Shown: positions 16,570-24,211 of the stretch, in pieces
Numbering within the stretch: position 1 is the first letter of the stretch
Layout: each line of letters opens with the position of its first letter
From: Bacteroidota bacterium
GTDB lineage: Bacteria; Bacteroidota; Bacteroidia; Chitinophagales; Chitinophagaceae
NCBI GenBank assembly: GCA_018267545.1
Contig: JAFDYG010000154.1
Coordinates: 1 to 40,436, forward strand
Direction of reading: 5' to 3'
DNA: 40,436 nt
Translations under genes and position numbers: made by a program
The notes under the pieces: model-generated
What the model was told of the DNA's origin: nothing
The model's input: the letters and a program-made list of their open reading frames with translations, nothing else
Databases searched by the model: none

Positions 16570-16607
16570 TACCTTTGCAGCCCTGTATCGCGAGCTACCA
16601 AACTCGC
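16570..16607 (+). promoter_or_regulatory. rplU-rpmA promoter and leader hairpin
   Basis: TACCTTTG (16570-16577) matches the -7 element TAnnTTTG; the -33 site is weak (TTTC around 16546). The transcript leader of about 40 nt contains a GCGAG/CTCGC hairpin (16590-16594 and 16603-16607, 8-nt loop) 15 bases before the rplU ATG. It could be a ribosomal-protein autoregulatory leader, but this is not established. Confidence 0.5.
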
Positions 16608-16622
16608 ACAAAATTGAATATT

Positions 16623-16925
16623 ATGTTAGCAGTTGTGAAAATAGCCGGCCAGCAGTTCAAGGTCCAGAAGGACCAGACGCTCTATGTTCCCCGTATCGCG
16701 GGCAACGCCGGTGATAAAGTCGAGTTTGGCGAGGTTCTCCTCGTAGACGGTAATGGCTCCCTTTCCGTTGGAAGCAGCGTAAAGACCGTTATCAAGGCCG
16801 AAATCGTCGGTCATGTACAAGGTGACAAGGTCATCGCCTTCAAAATGAAAAGAAGGAAAGGTTTCCGCAAGAAACATGGCCACCGCACCCACTACACGAA
16901 GATTAAGATCAGCGACATCGCATAA
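16623..16925 (+). CDS. rplU: 50S ribosomal protein L21
   Basis: 100 residues from ATG 16623. The start MLAVVKIAGQQFKVQ, and the end KRRKGFRKKHGHRTHYTKIK, are diagnostic for L21, which binds 23S rRNA in the large subunit. The frame is open well upstream, but the L21 homology begins at this ATG and a -7 element sits 46 bases before it. rpmA follows 83 bp later on the same strand, the standard rplU-rpmA order. Codon use is less C-biased at third positions than in neighbouring genes, as expected for a highly expressed gene. Confidence 0.98.
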   Translation: MLAVVKIAGQQFKVQKDQTLYVPRIAGNAGDKVEFGEVLLVDGNGSLSVGSSVKTVIKAEIVGHVQGDKVIAFKMKRRKGFRKKHGHRTHYTKIKISDIA

Positions 16926-17008
16926 GCGATCGCGAAGCAACGCAAAGGAACCGACAAGGCCCTTCGCAAAAACAGAACAAACAAGTAAAAACTTCAAACT
17001 ACTAGAAA

Positions 17009-17275
17009 ATGGCTCACAAAAAAGGTGAAGGTAGTGTAAAGAACGGTCGCGACTCCCACAGCAAGCGTCTTGGAGTTAAGATCTATGGAGGTCAGCCCGC
17101 CGTAGCCGGTAACGTTATCGTTCGTCAACGCGGTACTCAATATCATCCCGGAAAAAACATCGGTGTTGGTAGAGACTATACCCTCTTCGCACTCACTGAC
17201 GGTACTGTAGAATTCAGAAAAGGTAAAGGCGACAAAACTTTCGTTAGCATCAACACTGTCGAAGTCGGCGCTTAA
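17009..17275 (+). CDS. rpmA: 50S ribosomal protein L27
   Basis: 88 residues. The N-terminus [20 protein letters not shown] and [21 protein letters not shown] are diagnostic. L27 reaches the peptidyl-transferase centre with its N-terminal tail. The tail here begins directly with the mature Ala-His-Lys-Lys sequence, so no N-terminal protease-cleaved extension (as in Firmicutes) is present. It is the second gene of the rplU-rpmA operon; codon use is biased toward T- and A-ending codons, consistent with high expression. Confidence 0.98.
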   Translation: MAHKKGEGSVKNGRDSHSKRLGVKIYGGQPAVAGNVIVRQRGTQYHPGKNIGVGRDYTLFALTDGTVEFRKGKGDKTFVSINTVEVGA

Positions 17276-17322
17276 CCCATCGAGGCGGCTTAAGAAAATT
17301 TTTGGAATTTTTCAAGAAATTT

Positions 17323-17337
17323 TTTGGAACTTCCAAA
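17323..17337. promoter_or_regulatory. 15-bp palindrome between rpmA and the basic peptide gene
   Basis: TTTGGAA-C-TTCCAAA is a perfect dyad around one base, within an A/T-rich stretch where TTTTTGGAA also occurs just before (17301). It could be a binding site or a weak RNA hairpin after rpmA. No function can be assigned. Confidence 0.3.
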
Positions 17338-17395
17338 GAAGTTTCTATTTTTATGAGTGTAAATTGTTTTACTAACCAATTTAAATTCTAAAAAA

Positions 17396-17494
17396 ATGGC
17401 AACTGCAAAAAAAGCCGCTAAGAAGAAGGCAGCTCCTAAAAAGAAAGCTGCTCCTAAGAAGAAAGCTGCAAAAAAAGCTGCAAAGAAGAAATAA
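17396..17494 (+). CDS. 32-residue Lys/Ala/Pro-rich basic peptide, histone H1-tail-like
   Basis: A small gene of 32 codons made almost entirely of Lys and Ala, with two Pro: the unit K-K-K-A-A-P is repeated and the ends are KKAAKK-type. ATG 17396 is preceded by an A/T-rich region and the stop at 17494 is followed 24 bases later by a strong terminator, so it looks like a free-standing transcription unit. The composition resembles the C-terminal tails of bacterial histone H1-like (Hc1-type) proteins, which bind DNA through charge. Half of the residues are Lys, so nucleic-acid binding is a fair inference. The repeats may also be prone to slippage. Too short for family assignment; expression should be tested. 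Confidence 0.6.
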   Translation: MATAKKAAKKKAAPKKKAAPKKKAAKKAAKKK

Positions 17495-17518
17495 GTTCTT
17501 CGATCGCAGAACAATATC

Positions 17519-17552
17519 AAAGTCCCGAAGCAATTCGGGACTTTTCTTTTTC
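17519..17552 (+). terminator. Rho-independent terminator after the basic peptide gene
   Basis: An 11-bp stem AAAGTCCCGAA (17519-17529) and TTCGGGACTTT (17534-17544), with a GCAA loop (a GNRA-type tetraloop), followed by TCTTTTT. It is a clear terminator. Confidence 0.92.
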
Positions 17553-17667
17553 CATCCCCTCCGCCCCAAACCCTTGCCCAGCCTAACTCTCAACACACAC
17601 CCCTTCCCTCCGCAAACCACCCACAGCACTCCACCCAACTCTCCCCGCAATCCCGTACCTTAGTCCC

Positions 17668-19320
17668 ATGACAACGACAATCTCCAACGATTATATCGCC
17701 GACCAGTTCACTCTCCTCTCCAAACTCATGGACATCCACGGAGAAAACTCTTTCAAAACCCGTTCTTACTCCTCCGCAGCCTTCGCCATCGAAAAGCTCC
17801 CCACCCCCCTCCAGGGCCTCCCCCTCGACAAAATAACCTCCGTCAAAGGCATCGGCGAAGCCATCGGCAAAAAAATCCAGGAAATTCTCGAATCCGGCGA
17901 ACTGCGCTTACTCAACGAGTATATCCACCGCACTCCCCCCGGCGTCATCGCCATGCTCCAGATCAAAGGCCTCGGCCCGAAAAAAATCGCCACCATCTGG
18001 AAAGAAATCGAAATCGAATCCATCGGAGAACTATTATACGCCTGCCAGGAAAACCGCCTCCTCCTCTACAAAGGATTCGGCGATAAAACTCAAAATAACG
18101 TTCGCGAAGCCATCGAATTCATGCTCAAAAACCAGGGCAGCCACCTCTTCGCAGAAATCGAACCCTACGCCACCTCTCTAAACAATCAACTAACCACCGC
18201 CCTCCCCGACGAACAAACCGCCATCGCCGGCCAATTCGCACGCCAGCTCGAAATAATCGACCGCCTCCTCTGGGTCACTACCGCCTCCCAACAAAAAATC
18301 GAATCCATAACACAATCTCTCAACCTATCCGCCCAATCCGACGACAAGCTTTCAACAACCCCCACACTAACGTACAAATCCGCCGAAGGCCTCCTCATCG
18401 ATTTCCTCCTCACTACCCCCGATGCCTTCGCCACCACCCTCTTCGAAAACTCCTGCAGCACCGAATTCCTGGAAGCCCTCACCACTCCCGAGACCCGCAA
18501 TCTCGCAACCCAGCTTCCCCCCTTCCTCCGCGAACAAACCCATATCCTCGACAGCCCCATCGACCCCTCGAAAATCATCCAGCCCCAGGACATCAAAGCC
18601 ATCATCCACTCCCACAGCACCTGGTCCGACGGCTCCAACACTCTCGAAGAAATGGCCCAAGCCTGCATCGCCCAGGGCTTCCAATACCTCGTCATCAGCG
18701 ACCACAGCAAATCCGCCTTCTACGCCAACGGCCTCAAAGAAGACCGCATCCTCGAGCAGCACGCCCAAATCGCCGAGCTCAACAAAAAACTCGCCCCCTT
18801 CCATATCTTCAAAAGCATCGAGTGCGACATCCTCAACGACGGCGCCCTCGACTATAGCAACGATATCCTCGCCACCTTCGACCTCGTCATCGCCTCCGTC
18901 CACTCCAACCTCAAAATGTCCGAAGAAAAAGCCATGATGCGCCTCCTCAAAGCCATCGAAAATCCCTACACCACCATCCTCGGCCACATGACCGGCCGCC
19001 TCCTCCTCTCCCGACCCGGCTACCCCGTCGACCACAAAGCCATCATCGACGCCTGCGTAAAAAACAAAGTCGTAATCGAGCTCAACGCCCACCCCCGCCG
19101 CCTCGACATGGACTGGCGCCACATCGCCTACGCCTTCGATCAAGGCGCCCTCATCTCCATCGACCCCGACGCCCACTCCATCAACGGCTACGCCGACATC
19201 CGCTACGGCACCCTCGCCGCCCAAAAAGCCGGCCTCACCCCCGCCAAAAATCTATCCAGCTTCACCCTCGACGAATTCAAAACCTACCTAACCCAAAGAA
19301 AAGCAGCCCGAGGAATATAA
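17668..19320 (+). CDS. PolX-like protein: helix-hairpin-helix region, degenerate polymerase palm, intact PHP phosphoesterase domain
   Basis: 550 residues. Residues 1-150 are a PolX-type 8-kDa and helix-hairpin-helix region (SVKGIGEAIGKKI, QIKGLGPKKIATI, YKGFGDKTQNN). The palm, about 185-290, is degenerate: the motif usually written GS...GDxD reads GQFARQLEIIDRLL, so the first catalytic Asp is Ile196 and the GS serine is Gln189. Asp198 and the distal Asp245 remain. The PHP domain (about 310-550) keeps its metal ligands: His314, His316, Asp345-His346, Glu385, His412, His440, His475, Asp501 and His503. So 3'-5' exonuclease or phosphoesterase activity is likely but gap-filling synthesis is doubtful. 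The gene is extremely C-rich at third positions. Length is close to that of usual PolX (about 570). Confidence 0.88.
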   Translation: MTTTISNDYIADQFTLLSKLMDIHGENSFKTRSYSSAAFAIEKLPTPLQGLPLDKITSVKGIGEAIGKKIQEILESGELRLLNEYIHRTPPGVIAMLQIKGLGPKKIATIWKEIEIESIGELLYACQENRLLLYKGFGDKTQNNVREAIEFMLKNQGSHLFAEIEPYATSLNNQLTTALPDEQTAIAGQFARQLEIIDRLLWVTTASQQKIESITQSLNLSAQSDDKLSTTPTLTYKSAEGLLIDFLLTTPDAFATTLFENSCSTEFLEALTTPETRNLATQLPPFLREQTHILDSPIDPSKIIQPQDIKAIIHSHSTWSDGSNTLEEMAQACIAQGFQYLVISDHSKSAFYANGLKEDRILEQHAQIAELNKKLAPFHIFKSIECDILNDGALDYSNDILATFDLVIASVHSNLKMSEEKAMMRLLKAIENPYTTILGHMTGRLLLSRPGYPVDHKAIIDACVKNKVVIELNAHPRRLDMDWRHIAYAFDQGALISIDPDAHSINGYADIRYGTLAAQKAGLTPAKNLSSFTLDEFKTYLTQRKAARGI

Positions 19321-19472
19321 TATAACCAGCAGCATACCCCTATTGAATCGCACACCCCATGTAACAAAACCGCACACCTCCCCTCCCGTACCCCACCCTA
19401 TACCCTTGATTCCCAATTAAAAAAAATCTAGCACCCTTTTAGCTGCTCTCACATAGCCATAACACCCTCCCC

Positions 19473-21884
19473 ATGACGCTCACCACCTATCTCAAAACAG
19501 CAGCCCGCAGCCTATCCAAAAACAAACCTTCCGCAATAATCAACATCCTCGGCCTATCCACCGGCATGGCCGCAGCCATGCTCATCGGCCTATGGATCTA
19601 CAACGAGCTCTCCTTCAACACCAGCCACAAAAACTACGACCACATCGCAAGAGTCACCGCCAACATAGACTTCGGCGACAAGATCTATACCATCGAAAGC
19701 CAACCCATGCCCCTGGCCACAGAACTACGCACCGACTACAACCATTATTTCAAGTACGTCGTAATATCCACCCAGGAACAACACATCTTCTCCATCCAGG
19801 ACAAAACCTTTACCCAAACCGGGAACTTCATGCAACCCGAAGCCCCCGACATGCTCACCCTCAACATGCTCAAAGGAACCCGGTCAGGCTTAACCCAGCC
19901 CTCCTCCATACTCCTATCCGAATCTGTCTCAAAAAAACTTTTCGGCTCCCAAGACCCAATCGACAAAATCATAACCATCGACAACAAGCTCTCCGTCAAA
20001 ATAACCGGCGTATACCAGGATTTCCCCGACAACTCCGATTTTAAAAACATAACCTTTATTGCACCATTCGACTTCTACCTCTCATCTTATGACTGGGCGC
20101 AAAAAAAATACACCGACTGGAACAACCGGAGCGTACAAATCTTCACCCAGCTAAATCCCAATATAACCACCGTTCAGGCCTCCACCGCCATTAGCAAAAT
20201 CCTCGCAAATCATACCAACAACCCCAAGCAAAAGCCCCAGCTCTTCCTGCAACCCATGGCTAAATGGCACCTGTACTCGCAGTTTGAAAACGGCATCAAC
20301 GTCACCAGCACCCAATTGCGCTTCGTCTGGTTCTATGGCATCATCGGCGGCTTCATCCTGCTGCTGGCCTGCATAAACTTCATGAACCTCAGCACCGCCC
20401 GCAGCGAAAAACGAGCAAAAGAAGTCGGCGTACGAAAAACAATGGGCTCAGCACGCATCCAGCTCATCCAACAATTCTTTATCGAATCGATACTACTGAC
20501 ATCCATCTCATTTACCATAAGCCTGGCATTAGTCGAGCTGGCCCTCCCCTGGTTCAATATCCTCGCCGATAAGCAAATAAAGATTCCCTACCAGCTACCC
20601 GTCTTCTGGCTCGCCTCCGCTACATTCACCCTTCTCACCGGCATCCTCGCCGGCAGCTATCCCGCCCTCTATCTATCGTCTTTCGACCCCGTCAAAGTAC
20701 TAAAAGGAACTTTCCGCACCGGTCGCCTCGCATCACTCCCCCGGCAAGCCCTCGTCACCCTGCAGCTCACCGTCTCTATCGCGCTCGTCATCGGCACTAT
20801 CACGATCTTCCGGCAAATTCAATTCGCGAAAGCCCGTCCCCTCGGCTACACCCAAACCAACCTGCTGCAAACAGCCTTCAGCTCCCCTGAATTCGAAAAC
20901 AAATACGCCCTATTCCGGAATGAATTAAAAAACTCCGGCGCAGCTATAGAAGTATCCGCATCCGCCAGCCCCGTTACCAGCATCTGGTCGACCAGCACAG
21001 GCTTTACCTGGCAGGCGGCCCAAAACACTGCCAACACTACCCAAACTGCCTCCATCGAATTCTCCACCATCGCCGTCACACCCCAATATGGCTCGACCGT
21101 AGGCTGGCAATTCACCAAAGGACGTGACTTCCATGAAGACCTGGCAAGCGACTCCACCGGCTTCGTCCTCAACGAAGCTGCCGCAAAATTAATGGGACTT
21201 TCAAACCCGGTCGGAACTCCCATCGACTGGGAAGCTATAAAGAACCGCCACTTTAAAGTCCTCGGCGTTGTCAAAGACATGGTGATGGAATCGCCCTTCA
21301 ACACTGCCTCTCCAACCATCTTCTTCATCTACCCCAAGGACGGCATGAACAGCCTGCAGATCCGCCTGAACCCATCCCTCAGCGCCAGCTCTGCCCTCAA
21401 AAAAGTCGAAGACGTCTTTAAAAAATTGGCGCCTTCCACCCCCTTCGAATATGCATTCGTAAACGATGAATTCAATAAGAAATTTGCCGCTGAACAACGC
21501 ACAGGCGACCTCTCCTGGATCTTTGCAACCCTCGCCATCTTTATCAGCTGCCTGGGCCTGTTCGGCATGGCCTCCTATATCGCCGAACAACGGACAAAAG
21601 AAATCGGCGTCCGTAAAGTCCTCGGAGCCTCCGTACTAAACCTATGGATCCTCCTCTGCAAAGACTTTACCGTCCTGGTCATAATCTCCTTATTCATTGC
21701 CTTCCCCATTGCCTATTACTATATGCACAACTGGCTCGCCAGCTACGCCGTCCGCACAGACCTCCCCTGGTGGCTCTTCGTCGCCACAGCCACCGGCGCC
21801 CTCGGCATCACCCTCGCCACCGTAAGCTATCAAAGTATAAAAGCAGCCCTCGCCAACCCGGTAAAAAGCTTAAAACAGGAATAA
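19473..21884 (+). CDS. FtsX/MacB-type ABC transporter permease (complete)
   Basis: 803 residues. An N-terminal membrane helix (~20-40, AIINILGLSTGMAAAMLIGL) precedes a large MacB-like extracytoplasmic domain (~45-275). Three membrane segments (~287-310, ~335-360, ~375-395) form the first FtsX domain, followed by a second helix/MacB-like domain (~425-675) and the second FtsX domain (~680-800), with EQRTKEIGVRKVLGAS. This is the long double-FtsX form common in Bacteroidota. No ATPase gene lies beside it. It is a paralogue of the truncated gene at 1-774. Downstream, on the same strand after repeat copy B, is the LytS/LytTR pair, but the link is only positional. Confidence 0.93.
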   Translation: MTLTTYLKTAARSLSKNKPSAIINILGLSTGMAAAMLIGLWIYNELSFNTSHKNYDHIARVTANIDFGDKIYTIESQPMPLATELRTDYNHYFKYVVISTQEQHIFSIQDKTFTQTGNFMQPEAPDMLTLNMLKGTRSGLTQPSSILLSESVSKKLFGSQDPIDKIITIDNKLSVKITGVYQDFPDNSDFKNITFIAPFDFYLSSYDWAQKKYTDWNNRSVQIFTQLNPNITTVQASTAISKILANHTNNPKQKPQLFLQPMAKWHLYSQFENGINVTSTQLRFVWFYGIIGGFILLLACINFMNLSTARSEKRAKEVGVRKTMGSARIQLIQQFFIESILLTSISFTISLALVELALPWFNILADKQIKIPYQLPVFWLASATFTLLTGILAGSYPALYLSSFDPVKVLKGTFRTGRLASLPRQALVTLQLTVSIALVIGTITIFRQIQFAKARPLGYTQTNLLQTAFSSPEFENKYALFRNELKNSGAAIEVSASASPVTSIWSTSTGFTWQAAQNTANTTQTASIEFSTIAVTPQYGSTVGWQFTKGRDFHEDLASDSTGFVLNEAAAKLMGLSNPVGTPIDWEAIKNRHFKVLGVVKDMVMESPFNTASPTIFFIYPKDGMNSLQIRLNPSLSASSALKKVEDVFKKLAPSTPFEYAFVNDEFNKKFAAEQRTGDLSWIFATLAIFISCLGLFGMASYIAEQRTKEIGVRKVLGASVLNLWILLCKDFTVLVIISLFIAFPIAYYYMHNWLASYAVRTDLPWWLFVATATGALGITLATVSYQSIKAALANPVKSLKQE

Positions 21885-21890
21885 TTACTG

Positions 21891-21946
21891 CCCTATAAGA
21901 TCGCAGCCCCGTGCCAATGGCTTCGGCATTTAGCCGGGCCAATGAT
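21891..21946 (+). repeat. Intergenic hairpin repeat, copy B
   Basis: Same core as copy A: GTGCCAATGGC-TTC-GGCATTTAGCCGGGCCAATGAT is read in two halves, GTGCCAATGGCTTCGGCATT and TAGCCGGGCCAATGAT. The inner stem has one mismatch or forms the C(TTCG)G tetraloop. It lies 7 bases after the permease stop. From here to 22073 no gene is seen. Confidence 0.7.
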
Positions 21947-22073
21947 TTAACCGCACTCCTACGTCGTGCGGTTTGTCGTCGACAAACGTCTTCCGTCCCC
22001 TAAAAGCCCCCATTTACCGCCATTCCGACCAAACTTCCCCGAACCCTTCGTAACTTGAAAGAAAACTACCATA

Positions 22074-23390
22074 TTGCCACCCATCCCCTTCATATTCTCC
22101 AACGCGCCCAAATGGAAATGGATCCGCCACCTTTCCTTCTGGACCTCCTGGTTCCTCTTCCAGCTAGTCCTATACTCCTTCCTCCCTTCCCCTTTCCTCA
22201 ATGGACGTGGCTTCTGGACACGCATCGGCATCACGCTCCCCGACACCACCGTGTTCATGATCGCCCACCTCTTCCTTGCCTATACCCTCATGTACTGGGT
22301 CATACCACGCCTGATCATCCCCGCCCGATACCGTCTTGCAACCGCAGCCGCCATCCTGCTCATGCTCACAACCGCCGCGATCTCGCAAATCCTAACCATC
22401 ACCATTCTCGACTGGATCCACGTCCGGTTCTACGGCATGCCCTCCCTCTATACCTCGGGTATCCTATCCTTCTGCATTGGCATGATGGCCGGCCTCCGCG
22501 GCGGCCTCACCATCGGCGGTTTCGCCGCAGCGATCAAGCTCATGAAATGCTTCTACGAACGACAACAAGCCGCCCTAACCTTCGAAAAAGAAAAGGTAAA
22601 CGCCGAGCTCCAAATGCTCAAAGCCCAGCTCCACCCCCATTTTCTATTTAACACCCTGAATAATATATACTCCCTCACCCAGGAAACCTCGGCCAAAGCC
22701 TCCTCCATGATCATGGGCCTCTCGGCCATCCTGCGCTATATTCTTTATGACTGCAACAAACCCTCTGTCCCCCTGAAAAAAGAGCTGGACATGATCCGCG
22801 AATACCTCCACCTCGAAGCCCTTCGCTACGACCAATCTCTCGACCTCAGCATCACCCTCCCGACCGATACCAAAGCATCCATCGCCCCCCTGCTGCTCCT
22901 GCCATTCGTAGAAAACGCATTCAAACACGGAGCAAGCACCATGATCGATAGACCCTGGATCAGCCTCAACGTAGAGCTCACCGGCAATACCCTCTCCCTA
23001 CAGCTCGTCAACGGCAAGTCCCCCCGCACCGCAACCTCCGCCACCATACCCGACGCCCCCTCCTCAGGAATCGGCATCGCCAACGTCCGCAAACGCCTCG
23101 AGCTCCTCTACCCGCAAAGACACATCTTACAAATAAATGAAGAAGAAGAAATTTTTTACGTAAACCTGAAAATCGATCTTTATACCGAATTCCATACCGA
23201 GACCGCCCTTGAACAACAATCCGAGCCCCCTTACAAACAACAATCCCACACCCCGCACGAACAAAAACCCGAGCCCCCCCATCAACAACACCCCGACACC
23301 CCTCATAAACAACAACCCCTGCCCCTCCCCGAACAACAACCCGAAGTCGCCCATGAACAACAAGTCGTATACCTGTCTTATCGTCGATGA
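22074..23390 (+). CDS. LytS-type sensor histidine kinase with C-terminal Q/P-rich repeat tail
   Basis: 438 residues from a TTG start at 22074; no in-frame ATG exists before the first membrane helix, so the TTG is preferred. Four N-terminal helices (~22-40, ~57-77, ~87-110, ~128-155) precede a coiled linker and the His_kinase (PF06580-like) motif AQLHPHFLFNTLNN with His189. The N box is PFVENAFKHG and the G box GIGIANVRKRLELLYP. This is the partner class of LytTR response regulators, and such a gene follows directly. Residues 380-431 are an unusual tail of seven 8-residue repeats (EQQSEPPY, KQQSHTPH, EQKPEPPH, QQHPDTPH and so on). The last 38 bases overlap the regulator gene. Confidence 0.9.
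   Translation: MPPIPFIFSNAPKWKWIRHLSFWTSWFLFQLVLYSFLPSPFLNGRGFWTRIGITLPDTTVFMIAHLFLAYTLMYWVIPRLIIPARYRLATAAAILLMLTTAAISQILTITILDWIHVRFYGMPSLYTSGILSFCIGMMAGLRGGLTIGGFAAAIKLMKCFYERQQAALTFEKEKVNAELQMLKAQLHPHFLFNTLNNIYSLTQETSAKASSMIMGLSAILRYILYDCNKPSVPLKKELDMIREYLHLEALRYDQSLDLSITLPTDTKASIAPLLLLPFVENAFKHGASTMIDRPWISLNVELTGNTLSLQLVNGKSPRTATSATIPDAPSSGIGIANVRKRLELLYPQRHILQINEEEEIFYVNLKIDLYTEFHTETALEQQSEPPYKQQSHTPHEQKPEPPHQQHPDTPHKQQPLPLPEQQPEVAHEQQVVYLSYRR
23211..23366 (+). repeat. 24-bp tandem repeat, six units plus a half unit, at the kinase/regulator junction
   Basis: Units begin at 23211, 23235, 23259, 23283, 23307, 23331 and 23355 (half). Each follows the pattern RAACAACAAYCC, then a C-rich 12-base half (for example GAACAACAATCC+GAGCCCCCTTAC). 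The kinase frame reads 8-residue units of the type EQQPxPPH; the regulator frame is open through the same DNA and reads units such as TNNNPTPR. The regulator ATG (23353) is made by the unit 6/7 junction CCAT-GAACAAC. Confidence 0.9.
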
Positions 23391-24084
23391 CGAACCCCCC
23401 GCCCGGGAAGTCCTGCGCAGATACGTGCAGCAGATGCCCATGCTCTCCATCGCCGGAGAATGCCCCAACTCCCTGCAAGCAATGGCCCTGCTAAAACAAC
23501 GCCCCGTCGACCTGCTCTTCCTCGATATCCAGATGCCCCAAATCACCGGCATCGACCTGATCAAAACCATGCCCTCCCTGCCCAAAATCATCCTAACCAC
23601 CGCCTTCGAACAATACGCCCTCCAGGCCTTCGACCTCGACGTCACCGACTACCTCCTAAAACCCATCAGCTTCGAACGCTTCCTCAAAGCCGTCATGAAA
23701 GCCCTCCCCACCGAAGAACACCCCGCCCCCCATCCATCCTCCGCACATTACCCATCCCCATCGCCCGAACCATCCCCCTTCCTCTACTTCCGCTCCGACC
23801 GTAAAATGGTCAAAGTCCTCCTCGACGAAATCCTATACGTCGAAAGTCTCAAAGACTATATAAAAATCCGCACGAGCCAGGGAACCGTCATCTCCAAACA
23901 CTCCATGGCCGCACTCGAAGCCATGCTCCCCGAAACCCGCTTCATCCGCATCCACCGCTCCTTCATCGCCGCCGTCGACAAAATCCGCTCCTTCACCCCC
24001 GAGCTCCTCGACATCGGCGACACCCAGCTCCCCATCGGCAAACTCTACCGCCACCAGGTGCTAAGATCTTTGCAGGGAACATAA
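23353..24084 (+). CDS. LytTR-family response regulator
   Basis: 243 residues from ATG 23353. The receiver domain is clear: acidic pair in LIVDDEPPAREVL, phospho-acceptor Asp58 in LLFLDIQMPQ, and Lys102 in DYLLKPISF. A linker of Pro/Ser/His follows (~118-140). The C-terminal LytTR DNA-binding domain includes ILYVESLKDYIKIRTSQG and FIRIHRSFIAAVDKI. The frame is also open upstream to an ATG at 23209, where it would read 48 residues of 8-residue Asn/Pro-rich repeats; the start at 23353 fits the domain. The start lies inside the kinase gene (38-bp overlap), so kinase and regulator are translationally linked. Confidence 0.93.
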   Translation: MNNKSYTCLIVDDEPPAREVLRRYVQQMPMLSIAGECPNSLQAMALLKQRPVDLLFLDIQMPQITGIDLIKTMPSLPKIILTTAFEQYALQAFDLDVTDYLLKPISFERFLKAVMKALPTEEHPAPHPSSAHYPSPSPEPSPFLYFRSDRKMVKVLLDEILYVESLKDYIKIRTSQGTVISKHSMAALEAMLPETRFIRIHRSFIAAVDKIRSFTPELLDIGDTQLPIGKLYRHQVLRSLQGT

Positions 24085-24087
24085 TTT

Positions 24088-24142
24088 ACCCTACAGCCTC
24101 CCAGCCCGTACCGGCGACGTGGCGCCTAGCCGGGCCAACGAT
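24088..24142 (+). repeat. Intergenic hairpin repeat, copy C
   Basis: Fourth-most divergent copy: ACCCTACAGCCTCCC, then GTACCGGCGACGTGGCGCC and TAGCCGGGCCAACGAT. The inner stem bases differ completely from copy A (GGCG/CGCC in place of AATGCC/GGCATT) but still pair, and the outer GCCCG/CGGGC pairing is kept. It starts 3 bases after the LytTR stop. Confidence 0.7.
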
Positions 24143-24159
24143 TTGGCATCCGTTTATCG

Positions 24160-24194
24160 ATTTTTCGACACAAATTGACCAAATGTCGAAAAAT
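24160..24194. promoter_or_regulatory. TetR operator 1 (CGACA-N13-TGTCG) before the tetR gene
   Basis: An 11-bp inverted repeat, ATTTTTCGACA (24160-24170) and TGTCGAAAAAT (24184-24194), with a 13-bp spacer, 17 bases before the GTG start of the TetR gene. The core TTCGACA-N13-TGTCGAA recurs before the transporter gene, so it is a likely autoregulatory operator. Confidence 0.75.
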
Positions 24195-24211
24195 ATTCCG
24201 ATCTTCGTTCC

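Noticed and set aside
18367-19224. A 285-residue open frame on the minus strand inside the PolX gene
   Set aside because: It is rich in Gly, Val and Asp with low complexity, the usual antisense shadow of a C-ending codon gene; the plus-strand frame has clear PHP motifs.
23211-23366. A CRISPR-like array
   Set aside because: The units are contiguous with no spacers and remain in frame in a coding region, so it is a tandem repeat, not an array.
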